Source: Hyposmocoma kahamanoa (taxonomy: Eukaryota; Arthropoda; Insecta; Lepidoptera; Cosmopterigidae). From it: a stretch of DNA of 64,000 nt. Location: assembly GCF_003589595.1 (NCBI RefSeq), contig NW_020653750.1:7424072-7488071 (forward strand), given 5' to 3'. The position numbers and the translations under genes are program-made. The first letter of the stretch is position 1. Each line of letters starts with the position of its first letter. The notes under the pieces were generated by a model. The model saw only the letters and a program-made list of their open reading frames with translations, did not search any database and was not told where the DNA came from. Below are positions 12,701 to 20,437 of the stretch, in pieces.

Positions 12701-14938
12701 ATGTCGCATGGTGACAGGCGCAGTGGCAGTATATCTCAGATCTTTACGAGTTATAGCTTTAAGTAGTACTGCAACTGCAATGAACAGGCGTGTCACTTAA
12801 CACCAGACACACGACTTGTTCGTTCCGTCATGGTCTCGTCACAAGGTATCGTAAAAAAGGACCCGCTCCCGGCAGTGGGATGTATAATAGGTCGATTATG
12901 ATGATTGGAATTGTACGATGTTGTACAAAAAAGATAGCATCCATTTTGGCAAATATTTTATTTAAGGTGAATTGAGAGATCTGACGTATTTCGACCACTT
13001 CGGTTTTTCGACATTATAAACTAAAAATTTAACTTGTTGTTGTTACGAAAAAATTAATTTCGGTCAATTGTCATTAAAGATAAATATTTCAATGATTTTT
13101 TTTCGTATTCCGTAATAAATACGTCAGAGGACTATGAGCTTATTTTACAGTGAGAGATACTATCTTATTTCTAAAAGGCAAATATTTAAAGGTCGTGCAA
13201 TGCATTTCCCCGCATTTGCCTCACACACTTCAAAGCCTACGCAACCACGATATCATTTCGCCTTAAGAAAACTTATATTATACATATTTATGGAAGTTTG
13301 CTCCTAAGCGATGTTTGATTTTTCTATTTTAGTTTTGCTCTAGATAGCAAAAATATCGAGACCCGGCAGTGAATCTAGCTCATTTCGTAACTTGTTACGC
13401 AATCACTTTTTGTGCTGTAACTGGAGTCTTAAAAGGAATTGCAAAACACTGCAATCATTGTAATAATTTAGGTACTTTCGTTTTACTGACTCATTGATGT
13501 GAACATAAATTCTTAGTAAGAGATTATTTGAAGACATTATAATGCTCAGTAGTATTAATAATACGTTGTTTTTTTTTATTTTTTTATGATATCAAATGGC
13601 CTCGTGGCAAGCGATACGCTTGTCCATAACAGTTACAGTGCCGACCTTTAAATCCTAAATAACTGAGGGACACTGCAACTTCACCAACCCCCTGAGCGCA
13701 TTTTGAGCGACACGAATTTTATCGAGCTCACCCCGCGGGCTCGAGTCGAGCGGAGTCCGCGCTGCCGCCGCGCAGCGACCGCGTGCGTCTAACTGTCATG
13801 GCAAAATACGTTCTATTTATTTAGCTCACTCAATTGTTAGAAAACTTCTTGCTTAGATCAGCTAGATGCACTCAGTCTCAGTCACTTCGTTTGCTAGGCG
13901 TCTGCCAGACGTGTTAAGATCACATAACAAAGTTTTTATTGTCACGGAACTACATAATGATAAAAGACTAAAGACTGAAAGAGAAGATGTATAGTGGATA
14001 GTTAGTTAGTAGTTGCTGGCTAATCTACATGTTAATTTTTATAATATATATTTATTTAAAAATGGCAGCACTAACGCTGCACGTGTATTACAAGGAAACT
14101 AAACTGTTGCCAATTAGTTTATACTCTGCTGATCTCAAATCTGGCATTTTAATGAGTTTTTTCTTCTTAAGAACTTGGCTCTCGTCGGTAAAATAATAGA
14201 CAACCATCCCCTGTTCAGCGGCCTAACATTAATTCTGATACGACATATTTTCCCTTATTTGATCTAAATAACTAGGTCTTTTCCTGCATCTTTTCCCTTC
14301 AATATTTAGTTCCATAATGCTTCTAAGAAATCCGTCGTTTCATATCAAATGTTCATACATTGCGATTCTCTATTGTCTTTAAAAAGCTTCTCCTGCAAAC
14401 TACTGATAAAATTGTACATTTGGAGTATCGTATTGTACGGCAGTGAGACATGGAAATAGAGAAACAAGGAAAGGTTAGAAGCATTTGAAATGTGGTACTA
14501 GAGAGAATGGAGAGAATTAATTGAACAGTTTTTTTATAAAAATAAAAATATTCAAAACTGAGTGTCGTATTTCATCATGATAATGCAAACCACACAAATC
14601 CTTACAGAGCCGCCACAAACTATTACATAGTTAGGTTGGGATGTGTTACCTCTTAGCGTATTCGCCCGATAAAGCCTCTTCTGATTGTCACTTGTTTCGG
14701 TCTTTCCAAAAAATGGAGTTTTAAAATTACCCAAAAAATGGCAATAAATTGTTGACCAACATGACCAATACATAATTGATTGGAATTTGATAGGTATTTT
14801 AGAGAAAGAAAACTTAAAACTATTGTCAAAGTGTATTTGTGAGGGTACGTTATCATTCTAATATCCTACGCAATAGTTTTTTTTACAAATACAATACTTA
14901 CATTTCGATATTCTTCGACGCCATGTCGTTGATAACAT
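527..14938 (-). CDS. SLC17-family MFS anion transporter (putative inorganic phosphate cotransporter / sialin-like), six exons, 3' end outside window
   Basis: Six minus-strand exons (14902-14938, 7269-7468, 4122-4358, 3030-3239, 2616-2783, 527-743) join in one frame to give 356 residues; intron phases are 1,0,0,0,0, then 1 at the last donor. Visible SLC17 hallmarks: a TM1 Arg at about residue 37 (NAYTMRVCLNLAV), FDWDEATQGLILSGFYYGY before TM2, PGGYLAERYGGK, LRVLQGMGE joined to GPTMPA across an intron (TM4 motif, Arg151 and Glu158), the WTPPHERSR loop, and GHDWGYYTMVTDLPKYM in TM7-8. Family members are plasma- or organelle-membrane carriers that move phosphate, organic anions or neurotransmitters with Na+ or H+; the substrate here cannot be read. 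The VGLUT-type His of TM2 is absent (Ser95), so it is not a vesicular glutamate transporter. Family length is about 470-500 residues, so TM9-12 lie left of base 1. No frameshift or internal stop is present. The start assignment is the least certain part. Confidence 0.93.
824..1003 (-). mobile_element. S1 SINE-like element, 3' part
   Basis: In minus-strand reading it ends ...gtgccgtcacttgatattat plus an A-rich tail (seen here as the T run at 824). The 5' portion is missing; it abuts a T2 element. Confidence 0.6.
1004..1150 (+). mobile_element. T2 tRNA-like SINE
   Basis: The core 'tctggcacggtttgttag' then 'cggttcgaatccggccgga' contains a box B-like GGTTCGAATCC. Related copies lie at 19420-19535, 19640-19760 and 42745-42895. 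Confidence 0.5.
2232..2465 (+). mobile_element. S1 copy, diverged
   Basis: It starts 'agcaatagagtattcttgta' and ends 'cccgacactttatatcataa'. It retains 'ccaagcagtaatgtgagca' and 'atcaccaggcacatgact'. Confidence 0.6.
2616..2783 (-). CDS. SLC17 exon 5, central cytoplasmic loop and start of TM7
   Basis: The 168 bp encode residues 229-284. The acceptor is ...tttccag at 2784-2785 and the donor GCT|gtatgc is at 2616/2615. The sequence SILCFSTPKTHPYISDEELKY is the typical SLC17 central loop (ProSer/ThrPro-x-His-Pro-x-Ile-Ser-x-x-Glu). It is followed by VPWRAIVRSIPVWALLFAA, which leads into TM7 and joins VGHDWGYY of the next exon. Reading through the donor gives a stop after an unrelated tail, which supports the splice call. 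Confidence 0.93.
3030..3239 (-). CDS. SLC17 exon 4, TM4-TM6
   Basis: The 210 bp encode residues 159-228, flanked by acceptor tatttcag and strong donor gtaagt. It begins GPTMPALMIVLARWTPPHERS, the second half of the SLC17 TM4 signature whose first half ends exon 3, then GAVVFGGAQIGNIFGSF (TM5) and a Phe/Trp-rich TM6 ending GILWFVFW. No stops are present and both boundaries are phase 0. The intron to exon 5 is only 246 bp. Confidence 0.95.
3240..4121 (-). other. SLC17 intron 3 containing a LINE-type 3' tail
   Basis: The intron is bounded by gtgagt and cag. Bases 3955-4090 hold a plus-strand repeat with the phrase gggccagcgtggcggacta and ending aatggattgatgatgatgat. It resembles the short GATGAT-tailed 3' ends of non-LTR elements common in moths. 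The rest is AT-rich and unassigned. Confidence 0.7.
3955..4090 (+). mobile_element. 3' tail of a non-LTR retrotransposon with (GAT)n end
   Basis: The segment ggagacccgtacccagcagt followed by gggacatac and a gatgatgat microsatellite tail is a short 5'-truncated insertion. Related tails occur at 12850-12910 (plus) and 50338-50400 (minus) in this window, each keeping the 'cccg..c.gcagtgggac' core. Confidence 0.6.
4122..4358 (-). CDS. SLC17 exon 3, TM2-TM4 start
   Basis: The 237 bp encode residues 80-158 (phase 0 at both ends). The acceptor follows a good pyrimidine tract (tatctttttcag) and the donor is GAG|gtgagt. Motifs in order: FDWDEATQGLILSGFYYGY (TM2), THVPGGYLAERYGGKWTLGI, LLSTALFTLLTPVVV (TM3), and LFILRVLQGMGE, whose Arg and Glu are the conserved TM4 pair. 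No ATG precedes the open frame, so an ATG-to-stop ORF scan would miss this exon. Confidence 0.96.
5165..5204. repeat. 40-bp palindrome (hairpin)
   Basis: The arms caaaagccttttcca and tggaaaaaaggcttttg surround tgctagcg. The pairing is perfect apart from two extra A residues in the right arm. Confidence 0.85.
6061..6320 (-). mobile_element. M1 MITE-like element
   Basis: It runs from 'gacctcaaaagttcgtgga' to 'gagaacctcctaatttttt', with the internal phrases 'ggttcaaatttaaatggga' and 'aatcgcgtaacgtac'. The left terminal inverted repeat has lost its first bases. Confidence 0.65.
6957..7092. repeat. 22-bp minisatellite with 31-bp flanking variants
   Basis: Three 22-bp units start at 6988, 7010 and 7032 (gcatcgatacaaacgagcga type). 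Each side carries a 31-bp variant beginning gcatcgctacactt (6957 and 7054), and a further truncated unit starts at 7085. Confidence 0.85.
7269..7468 (-). CDS. SLC17 exon 2, N-terminal tail, TM1 and luminal loop
   Basis: The 200 bp complete codon 13 and encode residues 14-79. I chose the acceptor ccgctcag at 7469 over a nearer cctcag at 7452 because it restores frame with exon 1 and keeps FLIPQ before RYVLGIMGLLAVCNAYTMRV, the usual 'IPQRYVL' start of TM1 in insect members. The loop after TM1 has two N-glycosylation sequons (NNT at 49-51, NGT at 72-74), as expected for the large first luminal loop. The donor AAACCG|gtaaga is phase 0. Confidence 0.9.
7600..8130. repeat. GAGTC/GACTC-rich palindromic tract
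   Basis: Repeated short GACTC and GAGTC words recur (for example 'gagtcgagctcgagtctaga', 'cttgactcgactcggagtcg'). An 11-bp perfect hairpin lies at 7732-7757, with arms acttcgacatt and aatgtcgaagt and loop ttat. No reading frame was seen. Confidence 0.6.
9182..9495. repeat. Left arm of a long intronic inverted repeat
   Basis: About 300 bp match the reverse complement of 12236-12540. Shared phrases include 'ttctatttagttcagttgat', 'acaccgcatagtaatcagtg' and 'caaccaaagccatttgag'. By eye the arms agree at roughly four bases in five. Confidence 0.85.
10143..10332 (-). mobile_element. S1 copy with internal deletions
   Basis: It keeps both ends ('gatgtcaagtgacgggacga' and 'aactctttcacacgacaagc') but skips two internal blocks, after 'gatggtaagc' and after 'gatctgagag'. 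Confidence 0.65.
10918..10976. repeat. Three overlapping inverted copies of AGTAAACCCA
   Basis: 'tagtaaaccca', 'tgggtttacta' and 'cagtaaacccaaaactg' occur within 60 bp, so the middle block can pair with either neighbour and two alternative hairpins are possible. Confidence 0.75.
12236..12540. repeat. Right arm of the long intronic inverted repeat
   Basis: This is the reverse-complement partner of 9182-9495; the spacer is about 2.7 kb and contains an S1 copy. The outer end is followed immediately by another S1 at 12541. Confidence 0.85.
12541..12850 (+). mobile_element. S1 copy, near full length
   Basis: It starts agcagctgtagagttccttg and ends acttgttcgttccgtcatgg. The phrases 'tcgtccagggaattactgcc' and 'gtcgcatggtgacaggcgca' are intact. 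A short LINE-tail fragment (12850-12910) follows. Confidence 0.7.
12850..12910 (+). mobile_element. Short GAT-tailed LINE 3' end
   Basis: 'ggacccgctcccggcagtgg' plus 'gattatgatgattg' matches the tail type at 3955-4090. Confidence 0.45.
12980..13128. mobile_element. Candidate small inverted-repeat element
   Basis: It has 12-bp perfect ends, tctgacgtattt (12980-12991) and aaatacgtcaga (13117-13128), around an AT-rich interior. There is no clear target duplication, so chance cannot be excluded. Confidence 0.4.
13569..13690 (-). mobile_element. S1 fragment (3' half)
   Basis: T-rich start, then 'atgatatcaaatggcctcgt' and 'cttgtccataacagttacag'. The sequence is lost after 'gggacactgcaacttc'. Confidence 0.55.
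13735..13800. other. GC-rich patch in intron 1
   Basis: The stretch around 'ccccgcgggctcgagtcga' and 'gctgccgccgcgcagcgacc' is far richer in G+C and CpG than its surroundings. No frame or paired ends were found. Confidence 0.5.
14225..14530. mobile_element. LINE remnant with 5' inversion (two head-to-head RT-tail pieces)
   Basis: Minus strand 14351-14229 reads HLI*NDGFLRSIMELNIEGK and continues RCRKRPSYLDQIRE. This is the C-terminal 'HLIRND..L.SI.EG.IEGKR..GRP' region of RTE-like reverse transcriptases. Plus strand 14408-14530 reads KLYIWSIVLYGSETWK*RNK then ERLEAFEMWY, a piece that normally lies upstream of it. Both carry stops. The opposite orientation of the 5' piece fits twin priming. 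Confidence 0.7.
14902..14938 (-). CDS. SLC17 exon 1, start codon and first 12 residues (exon extends to 14980 as 5' UTR)
   Basis: From ATG at 14938 the frame reads MLSTTWRRRISK plus one base before a strong donor gtaagt. This joins in phase 1 to exon 2 to give ...RRISKLFLIPQRYVLG. A second ATG at 14924 (MASKNIE) has a better Kozak context but leaves phase 2, which does not join any acceptor of exon 2 in frame. A pyrimidine-rich acceptor tttctttacag ends at 14981, so the exon is probably 14902-14980 with 42 bases of 5' UTR and a further upstream non-coding exon to the right. This is inference; transcript data would settle it. Confidence 0.5.
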
Positions 14939-14980
14939 TGCAGTGTTTTTTTTAATCAAAAGCGTATTGACGATTGAGAC

Positions 14981-16110
14981 CTGTAAAGAAATTAAAAATA
15001 CATTAACATAGGAAAAAACTTAATAGATGGTTACATAATAATACAGTATATTTGAGAAAGAAGGTTAGGGTCGTATCGTTAACCGGTCAAATTCTAAATA
15101 ATAAGCGTGTGCCTTTCTTAACTTGACGTTGGCGGAATCATGGATTATTTCGATGGTTATGTCCCCATTTAAAAAAAGAAGAAGGGTGGCATTATCGAGA
15201 CTTAGTCATGTAACAACTAAGCCGTAACGGCTGACCACTTTTATCTATAGTTTTATTTTGTCTATCTTGGGATGGACTTTGGACAACCAACTATTGTTTT
15301 TAAATGATAGATTGTTCACATTTGCACACAATCTAAAATGAGGACGTTGATGGACGTAGGTAGTTTACGTTAGACGTAGATAAAAAGAGATTTAAACCGA
15401 CGTAAACTGTACATTATTTACTTGTCCAAAATATTGCCTTCCTTAAGATAACTAACGTAATCGACATTTTTAGCAAACTTGAATTATTAACATAATATTA
15501 CAACCCCTATAATCAGTTTCTTTAATATCTAGCAATATCAGCGTAATTAGAATTTTTTTTAAGTGACGATAAAACTTTAAGAACCAATATCTCGAAAGTT
15601 ACCGAAATGAAAAGGCATTAATTATGACAAGGAGGGCAGAATAATAGAATAACAAAATATATAATTGTTTAGACATGTACAGATACAACGTGGGTAGCAT
15701 CTGCTTTTTGTACCTAATTTAATTTGCCTCTAATAACAAAAAGAGTCGGAATATAATTGACAATAAAACTTTAGGGGCCAATATAGAAAGTTACGAAATG
15801 CAAATGCATTAGTTATTATTATACAACGGGGGCAGAATAACAAAATTGAGAAAAATTATATTTGTTTAAACATATACTGATAAAACGTGGGTAGCAAATT
15901 CTTTTTATACTTAATTTCACTCGGCTCTAATAACAAAAAGAATCGGAATATTGTCCACTACTGACTCTATTCACTGCTTCACTAAAAAAACTGTTTGTGT
16001 ACCTTTATTACCTATTGTTTTCGTCTAAATGTGACTTCTTTAGGTGTATGGTATGGTATGGTGGTATGGTTTCTATATTAATTTATACAATTATATAAAT
16101 GTGATTTTGT
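14981..16110. other. Upstream of SLC17 exon 1: AT-rich, one tandem duplication
   Basis: No gene was seen. Two tandem units of about 194 bp occupy 15562-15953. If SLC17 has a 5' non-coding exon it should lie to the right of 14981, but none can be placed. Confidence 0.5.
15562..15953. repeat. Two-copy tandem duplication, period about 194 bp
   Basis: Unit 1 has 'gataaaactttaagaacca' and ends 'aacaaaaagagtcggaatat'; unit 2 has 'aataaaactttaggggcca' and ends 'aacaaaaagaatcggaatat'. The units are diverged by substitutions and small gaps. Confidence 0.8.
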
Positions 16111-16114
16111 GAAT

Positions 16115-16245
16115 GTGAAAAAGACGAAGAATGGCGTACAGTGAACAAGTTAAGAAGAACAGCAAAGTGAGCAGCTATAAATAAGTCAAGGAGCTGGCTA
16201 TGAACCGTGAGGAATGGAGCAGTCTACACCGACAATAACCTAAAT
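16115..16245 (+). pseudogene. C-terminus of an RTE-like LINE polyprotein
   Basis: Reading with a frameshift gives KTKNGVQ, then KVSSYK*VKELAMNREEWSS and LHRQ*. The same peptide block occurs on the minus strand at 62915-63130 (KVSSFKEVKELAMDCEEWSR), so the two are copies of one LINE family. The AMNREEW-type ending is usual for lepidopteran RTE proteins. Confidence 0.7.
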
Positions 16246-17014
16246 AGAATGACGATAAAAGTGATTTTTGTTTTTGGTAAGTACATAAGGTATGTAATAC
16301 CCTTACATAAAAAATGTTGAATTGCTTCAGTTAATAAACATGGAAGTGAATATGAAAATTACCATATAAGAAAATTGACGAACGTTAGTAGTTTGTAATG
16401 TAGCCTGTAAGTTTAGTAGTAGTAGTACTGTAGTAGTACGTACCTTTATAAAAAGTTTTAGCGTAGAACATTTGTATACATTGTACGATTCAGAACTTCG
16501 TTATGCATTTTTTTAAAGTCAAATATTCATTTCCTTAAAAATTATAGGTTTCGTGTATGATATTAATGTTGTAAGAGACAATACTTGTATTTTAAAGTAA
16601 ATTGTTCTTTAAGTATAGCCTATTCAATCATTTGCAATTTAAACCGATAACGACTTTCTGTCACAATAACTCATTGTAGTCCAGACAATGGCAACACCTT
16701 AAATTCTTCAATTTATCGCCATTATAATGAATTCTAGAACAAAGGGAAATATCATTTTTAAGTACTATACGTATCTCTACTTTAGAATAAAGATTTAAAA
16801 TTATATTTTCTGCGTTGTGTGGTAGATAATAAAGCTTCAATTAGGCTGTTTAAATAAACGTCGTGTGTAAAATTTTATCTTGTTTGGAAAACGTCGAACG
16901 TCTTAATATACTCGTGATATTTCAAGTATTTACTTCACTTGTGACTGTTTTGATCTAGTTTGCTTTCATCATAGTTATCTTTATAACTGGACGTACAGTT
17001 TAGAGAAAGTGTGT

Positions 17015-17100
17015 TACGATCTATTTTTACCTGGAATTACATCTATTTGCCAAGTTTTATTGAAATCGGTTAACGAAAAGTGTAGGAAATGTACTAAATG
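17015..17100 (-). mobile_element. M1 fragment
   Basis: 'ggaattacatctatttgcca' and 'attgaaatcggttaacgaaa' match one end of M1; both termini are missing. Confidence 0.55.
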
Positions 17101-17179
17101 GATATTAAAAGTTTATTTTCCCTATATGGATTTATAAAATAAAAATAAAGTAATGGGTTTTTAAAGAAATAATAGTACT

Positions 17180-17790
17180 TCAGAATGCGTAATTGAAATT
17201 GATGAAAAGAAAGTTGAACAAGTAAAAGAGTTTGTGTAACTGAGATGCATTTTTATAAGGGATGGTAAATAAATGCAAGAAAGATATTGAAAGAAGAGTA
17301 AAAATGGAAAATTCGGTGAATGGGGCCATAAAGGGAATGACATGCAGCCAGTCTATATCTGAAAAAGCAAGAATGGCGGTGCATAATGCTATGTTGGTTC
17401 CAACGCTAATGTATGAGAGTGAGTGTTGGGTGTGGCAAAAGAAGCATGAGATTAGAAGAAGAAAAAGAAGCAGAATATGTGGTGTGCGTCTGTGTGACAA
17501 AGTGAAAAATGCAGTGATCCGTGAAAAATGCGGTTTGAAAGACGATGTAGTGACAAAAATAGAAAAGGGGTGCTGAGGTGGTTTGGGCACATGGAGCGGA
17601 TGAATGAATGTAGATTATCGAAAGAAATATATAGAGCTAACGTAGAAGGAATCATTGGGAGAGGACGGCCACAAAAAACATAGTTCTTAAAAAGGCTGAG
17701 AAGAATAAAAGGGCATGAAGGAAAAGATTGATGAATGTAAGTGAAGCAAGAGAGGTTTGTAAGGAGCGTGCTAAGTGGCGATAGATACCT
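17180..17790 (+). pseudogene. RTE-like LINE, reverse transcriptase C-terminal region
   Basis: Successive open pieces read KKVEQVKEFV*, then KDIERRVKMENSVNGAIKGM, ARMAVHNAMLVPTLMYESEC and WVWQKKHE, then CGVRLCDKVKNAVIREKCG and DDVVTKIEKG. After a frameshift it reads LRWFGHMERMNECRLSKEIY and GIIGRGRPQKT. The order is that of the region just after the RT palm in insect RTE-type elements. Stops and frameshifts make it dead. Confidence 0.8.
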
Positions 17791-17829
17791 TCTGCCTATT
17801 CCGATGGGAATCTAAGGGGATTTATAACT

Positions 17830-18295
17830 AGATGCAAAATGGTTACGCCGCATAATATACATACCTATATGCGTATTAAATTGTATTTATTTTATTTCAC
17901 GGCCGCTAAGCGTGTAAACACTGCAAAAGGTATAAAGGTCGATGGTCGGTTAACCCATGTATGAATGGATGCTTCCTAAACGATTTGTCCGGGTGTTCAG
18001 AATAGTGTCCTCGAAGTTATCATTACAATAGGTATAAAAACTCTCCAGTTCGTGACCAGGTGATTACACTCCCATTAGTTTCTTTGAAGTCACACATCAC
18101 ACACGGCTTAATGACGCGCGACTCTTTTATGGAGCTGCTGTGTATGCTACCATAATTGACTCTATAAACAATGCAATGCGAAAGCTAAAATGCCGCGTAT
18201 CAGTGCGACATGCATCGCTGTGTAAGAAACGCCTTAGTGTTAATTGTAGTAGATTATTAATAGTATATGTGATGAGTAGGTATGAAATGAAAAGT
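17830..18295. other. No gene seen
   Basis: AT-rich sequence following the LINE; overlapping short ATG frames on both strands have no recognisable motif. Confidence 0.5.
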
Positions 18296-18298
18296 ATA

Positions 18299-18425
18299 AA
18301 AGAGTTCGTCGAAGGAAGTACTGCCATCCAATCTGTTTCTCCCGCCTATTTCCCGTTTTGAAGGGTAAAGGTGCTGGTGAAATTACGGGACTTGTTAACT
18401 TATATCTCAGGGTGATGGGCGCCGT
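18299..18425 (+). mobile_element. S1 copy, 5' half
   Basis: It runs from 'aaagagttcgtcgaaggaag' to 'gtgatgggcgccgtgg', then is interrupted by the 5' extension of the next S1. Confidence 0.6.
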
Positions 18426-18785
18426 GGAAGGGAAGATGTGTCTCAGCTTACGTAAGAAGAATTTCATCTTCGTTATCATCTCAGACTTCAAAGACCATAA
18501 GAAAGAGTTCGTACAGGAAAGTTATTTCTGCCGCCAAGCAGTAATGTGACCATTACTGCATTCCGATTTTGAAGGGTAAGTAAGGATGGTAGTGAAATTA
18601 CAGGTGCATTGGACTTCCCAACTTGTGTCTCAGGATGACCGACGCAATGGCGGTGCTCTTCAGATCTTTGCGATTTAAAGCACTGAACGGCACTACAACC
18701 GTTATGGACAGGCGTATTGCTTATCACAAGGCACACGGTTTGTTTGTCTCTTTGTTTGGTATCGCAAGAATTATAATTTTTTTAT
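18426..18785 (+). mobile_element. S1 copy with an extra 5' block
   Basis: The S1 body is 18488-18785 (from 'gaaagagttcgtacagga' to the A/T tail). Bases 18426-18487, 'aagggaagatgtgtctcagc' through 'cttcgttatcatctcag', are also present in reverse complement beside another S1 at 25240-25290, so they may belong to a longer form of the element. Confidence 0.6.
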
Positions 18786-19058
18786 AACAAAAGCCGACCT
18801 CAAAAGTTTGTGGAATTACATCTATTTGCCAAGTTTTTTTGCAATCGGTTACCAGAAAGTGCGCGGAACCGGATAAACCTCTAGTTTTCCACCCTTAGAG
18901 GTGGAATATTTTCTTCAAATTTAAATAAGACCAATGCTGAGGTACCCTTTTTCCAACAAAAAAGAATCTCAAAATCTGTTCACAAATGCCGGAGTAATCG
19001 CGTCACACAAAAAAAATACAGTCGAATTAAGAACCTACTTTTTTTAAATTTGGTTAAA
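18785..19058 (-). mobile_element. M1 MITE-like element, full length
   Basis: It starts aaagccgacctcaaaagttt and ends tttaaatttggttaaaa, with all internal M1 phrases including 'gaccaatgctgaggtaccc'. It directly follows an S1 copy. Confidence 0.7.
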
Positions 19059-19419
19059 ACTCAAACCCTTGGTGCTTATGCTTAAGGCCTTATGGCCACA
19101 TCTGCAAAATGACACTTTTTCAAGAGATAGGGGTTTAAAGATTCCACACCCAAATTATATTTTATTTATGTTAGAAAAAGAGTTATATAATTTCTCATAG
19201 AAGTACATAATATGTTTCGTGTAGTTCGTATTATTTTAATGGCTTTAATGTGATAACAGCGCTTTTGACGCACGATCACATGTGGTTTATTTATTTCAGA
19301 ATATTACATACAAAATACAAAAGTTAATAAGCACACATACATCGTACATTGACAAAAACAATTATATAAATTCAACAAAAATAAATTAATTAAATTATTA
19401 GAAACATCGAACACTAAGA

Positions 19420-19535
19420 AAAAATTCCTTCGATCCGTCTGGATTCGATCCAACGTCTTCCAGCAAACCATGCCAGACGCTATGAAATATGAGCTTATTT
19501 CGGTCATTCTCGGACTAGTGTTCACTACCTAATTT
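19420..19535 (-). mobile_element. T2 tRNA-like SINE, left member of an inverted pair
   Basis: The minus strand reads 'tctggcatggtttgctggaa' then 'ttggatcgaatcc'. The outer end 'actagtgttcactacctaat' is mirrored by the copy at 19640. Confidence 0.55.
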
Positions 19536-19639
19536 CCGTGGCAAGTTTTGTTATTTAAATATTCAAGTTAATATATCACGATACAATACTCGAATATTAA
19601 ATAATATTGCACGATAAAATAATAGAAGACTTCATCAGT

Positions 19640-19760
19640 AATTGGTAGTGAACACTAGTTTGAAAATGATCGAGTTTCTGGCACGGTTTTCTGAAAGACG
19701 TTGGTTCAAATCCAGCCAGAACGAAGGAGGAAGGAATTATAACAAAACTAGTGGAGTTGT
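19640..19760 (+). mobile_element. T2 tRNA-like SINE, right member of an inverted pair
   Basis: It starts 'aattggtagtgaacactagt', then 'ggttcaaatccagccagaac'. With 19420-19535 it forms a head-to-head inverted repeat with a spacer of about 100 bp. Confidence 0.55.
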
Positions 19761-19785
19761 TGTGAAATTACAAAAACAATTGAAT

Positions 19786-19975
19786 AACTGCCTTTGTAAC
19801 TGAATGGTTACCATGCTGGGCTACCACGCAGAGGTCTCGGATTTTTTTCTTTCGAGAGTTTGGGTGTAATTTGTGGTTGTTTACGTGTGTGTCCATGGCA
19901 CCTGCGAAACAGGGTTTCCCTAGTGCGGGACTATGAATAGGTGCGCGCGTTGTTAATCTCATGGTGGTAAATAAA
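19786..19975 (+). mobile_element. T-family tRNA-derived SINE
   Basis: 'ctgcctttgtaactgaatgg' then 'ttaccatgctgggctaccac'. It lacks the box B GGTTCGATTCC, which is damaged here, but keeps the 3' body 'gtccatggcacctgcgaaac' and 'ttccctagtgcgggactatg'. Confidence 0.65.
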
Positions 19976-20437
19976 TTAAAAATTAGTAATGAAATTAATA
20001 AAATAAAAGTAACAAAAATTATATGCAATTAAAATAATGTACCATGCACTACAAAATTAGGTAACCCCACATATATTCATCCGGTGGGTTTGGATGGGAC
20101 AGTCTAAACTATTTCCCAAAAATTATACCATGGGTTCGAATTGTCTGGTATATTTATTATTTATTTTATCGAATCGCAGAGAACGTAGCCACCAAAGCTT
20201 TCTTGGCATCCACTCAATATGGTACAAGTTTCTAACGAAATTACTTGGCCTTTCCTCAACCAATACGCGCGATGTTGTGAACAAGCGTAAATTTTTAATT
20301 TCGACATGCCACATAAGATAACTGAGGTCAAAACTCGCCATGTCAAGCCTTTAGGGAAAAGTATTCATTTTAAAACTGAACTGCAAAAATAAATAAATAA
20401 AATACACATCCCATCTAGAATATAAAATGTTCACTAA

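Larger units (their letters stand above)
7469..14901 (-). other. SLC17 intron 1, 7.4 kb, repeat-rich
   Basis: The intron is bounded by gtaagt (14901) and ccgctcag (7469). It contains a GAGTC/GACTC-rich palindromic tract (7600-8130), two inverted 300-bp arms (9182-9495 and 12236-12540), S1 copies at 10143, 12541 and 13569, a hairpin-prone tract at 10918-10976, a small inverted-repeat element (12980-13128), a GC-rich patch (13735-13800) and a rearranged LINE (14225-14530). The remaining stretches 8140-9180 and 10340-12230 are AT-rich with no gene seen. Confidence 0.7.

Noticed and set aside
17180..17790. Intact host gene for a 'craniofacial development'-type protein
   Set aside because: Such names often come from RTE elements; stops and frameshifts plus relatives at 37.3 kb show it is a dead LINE.
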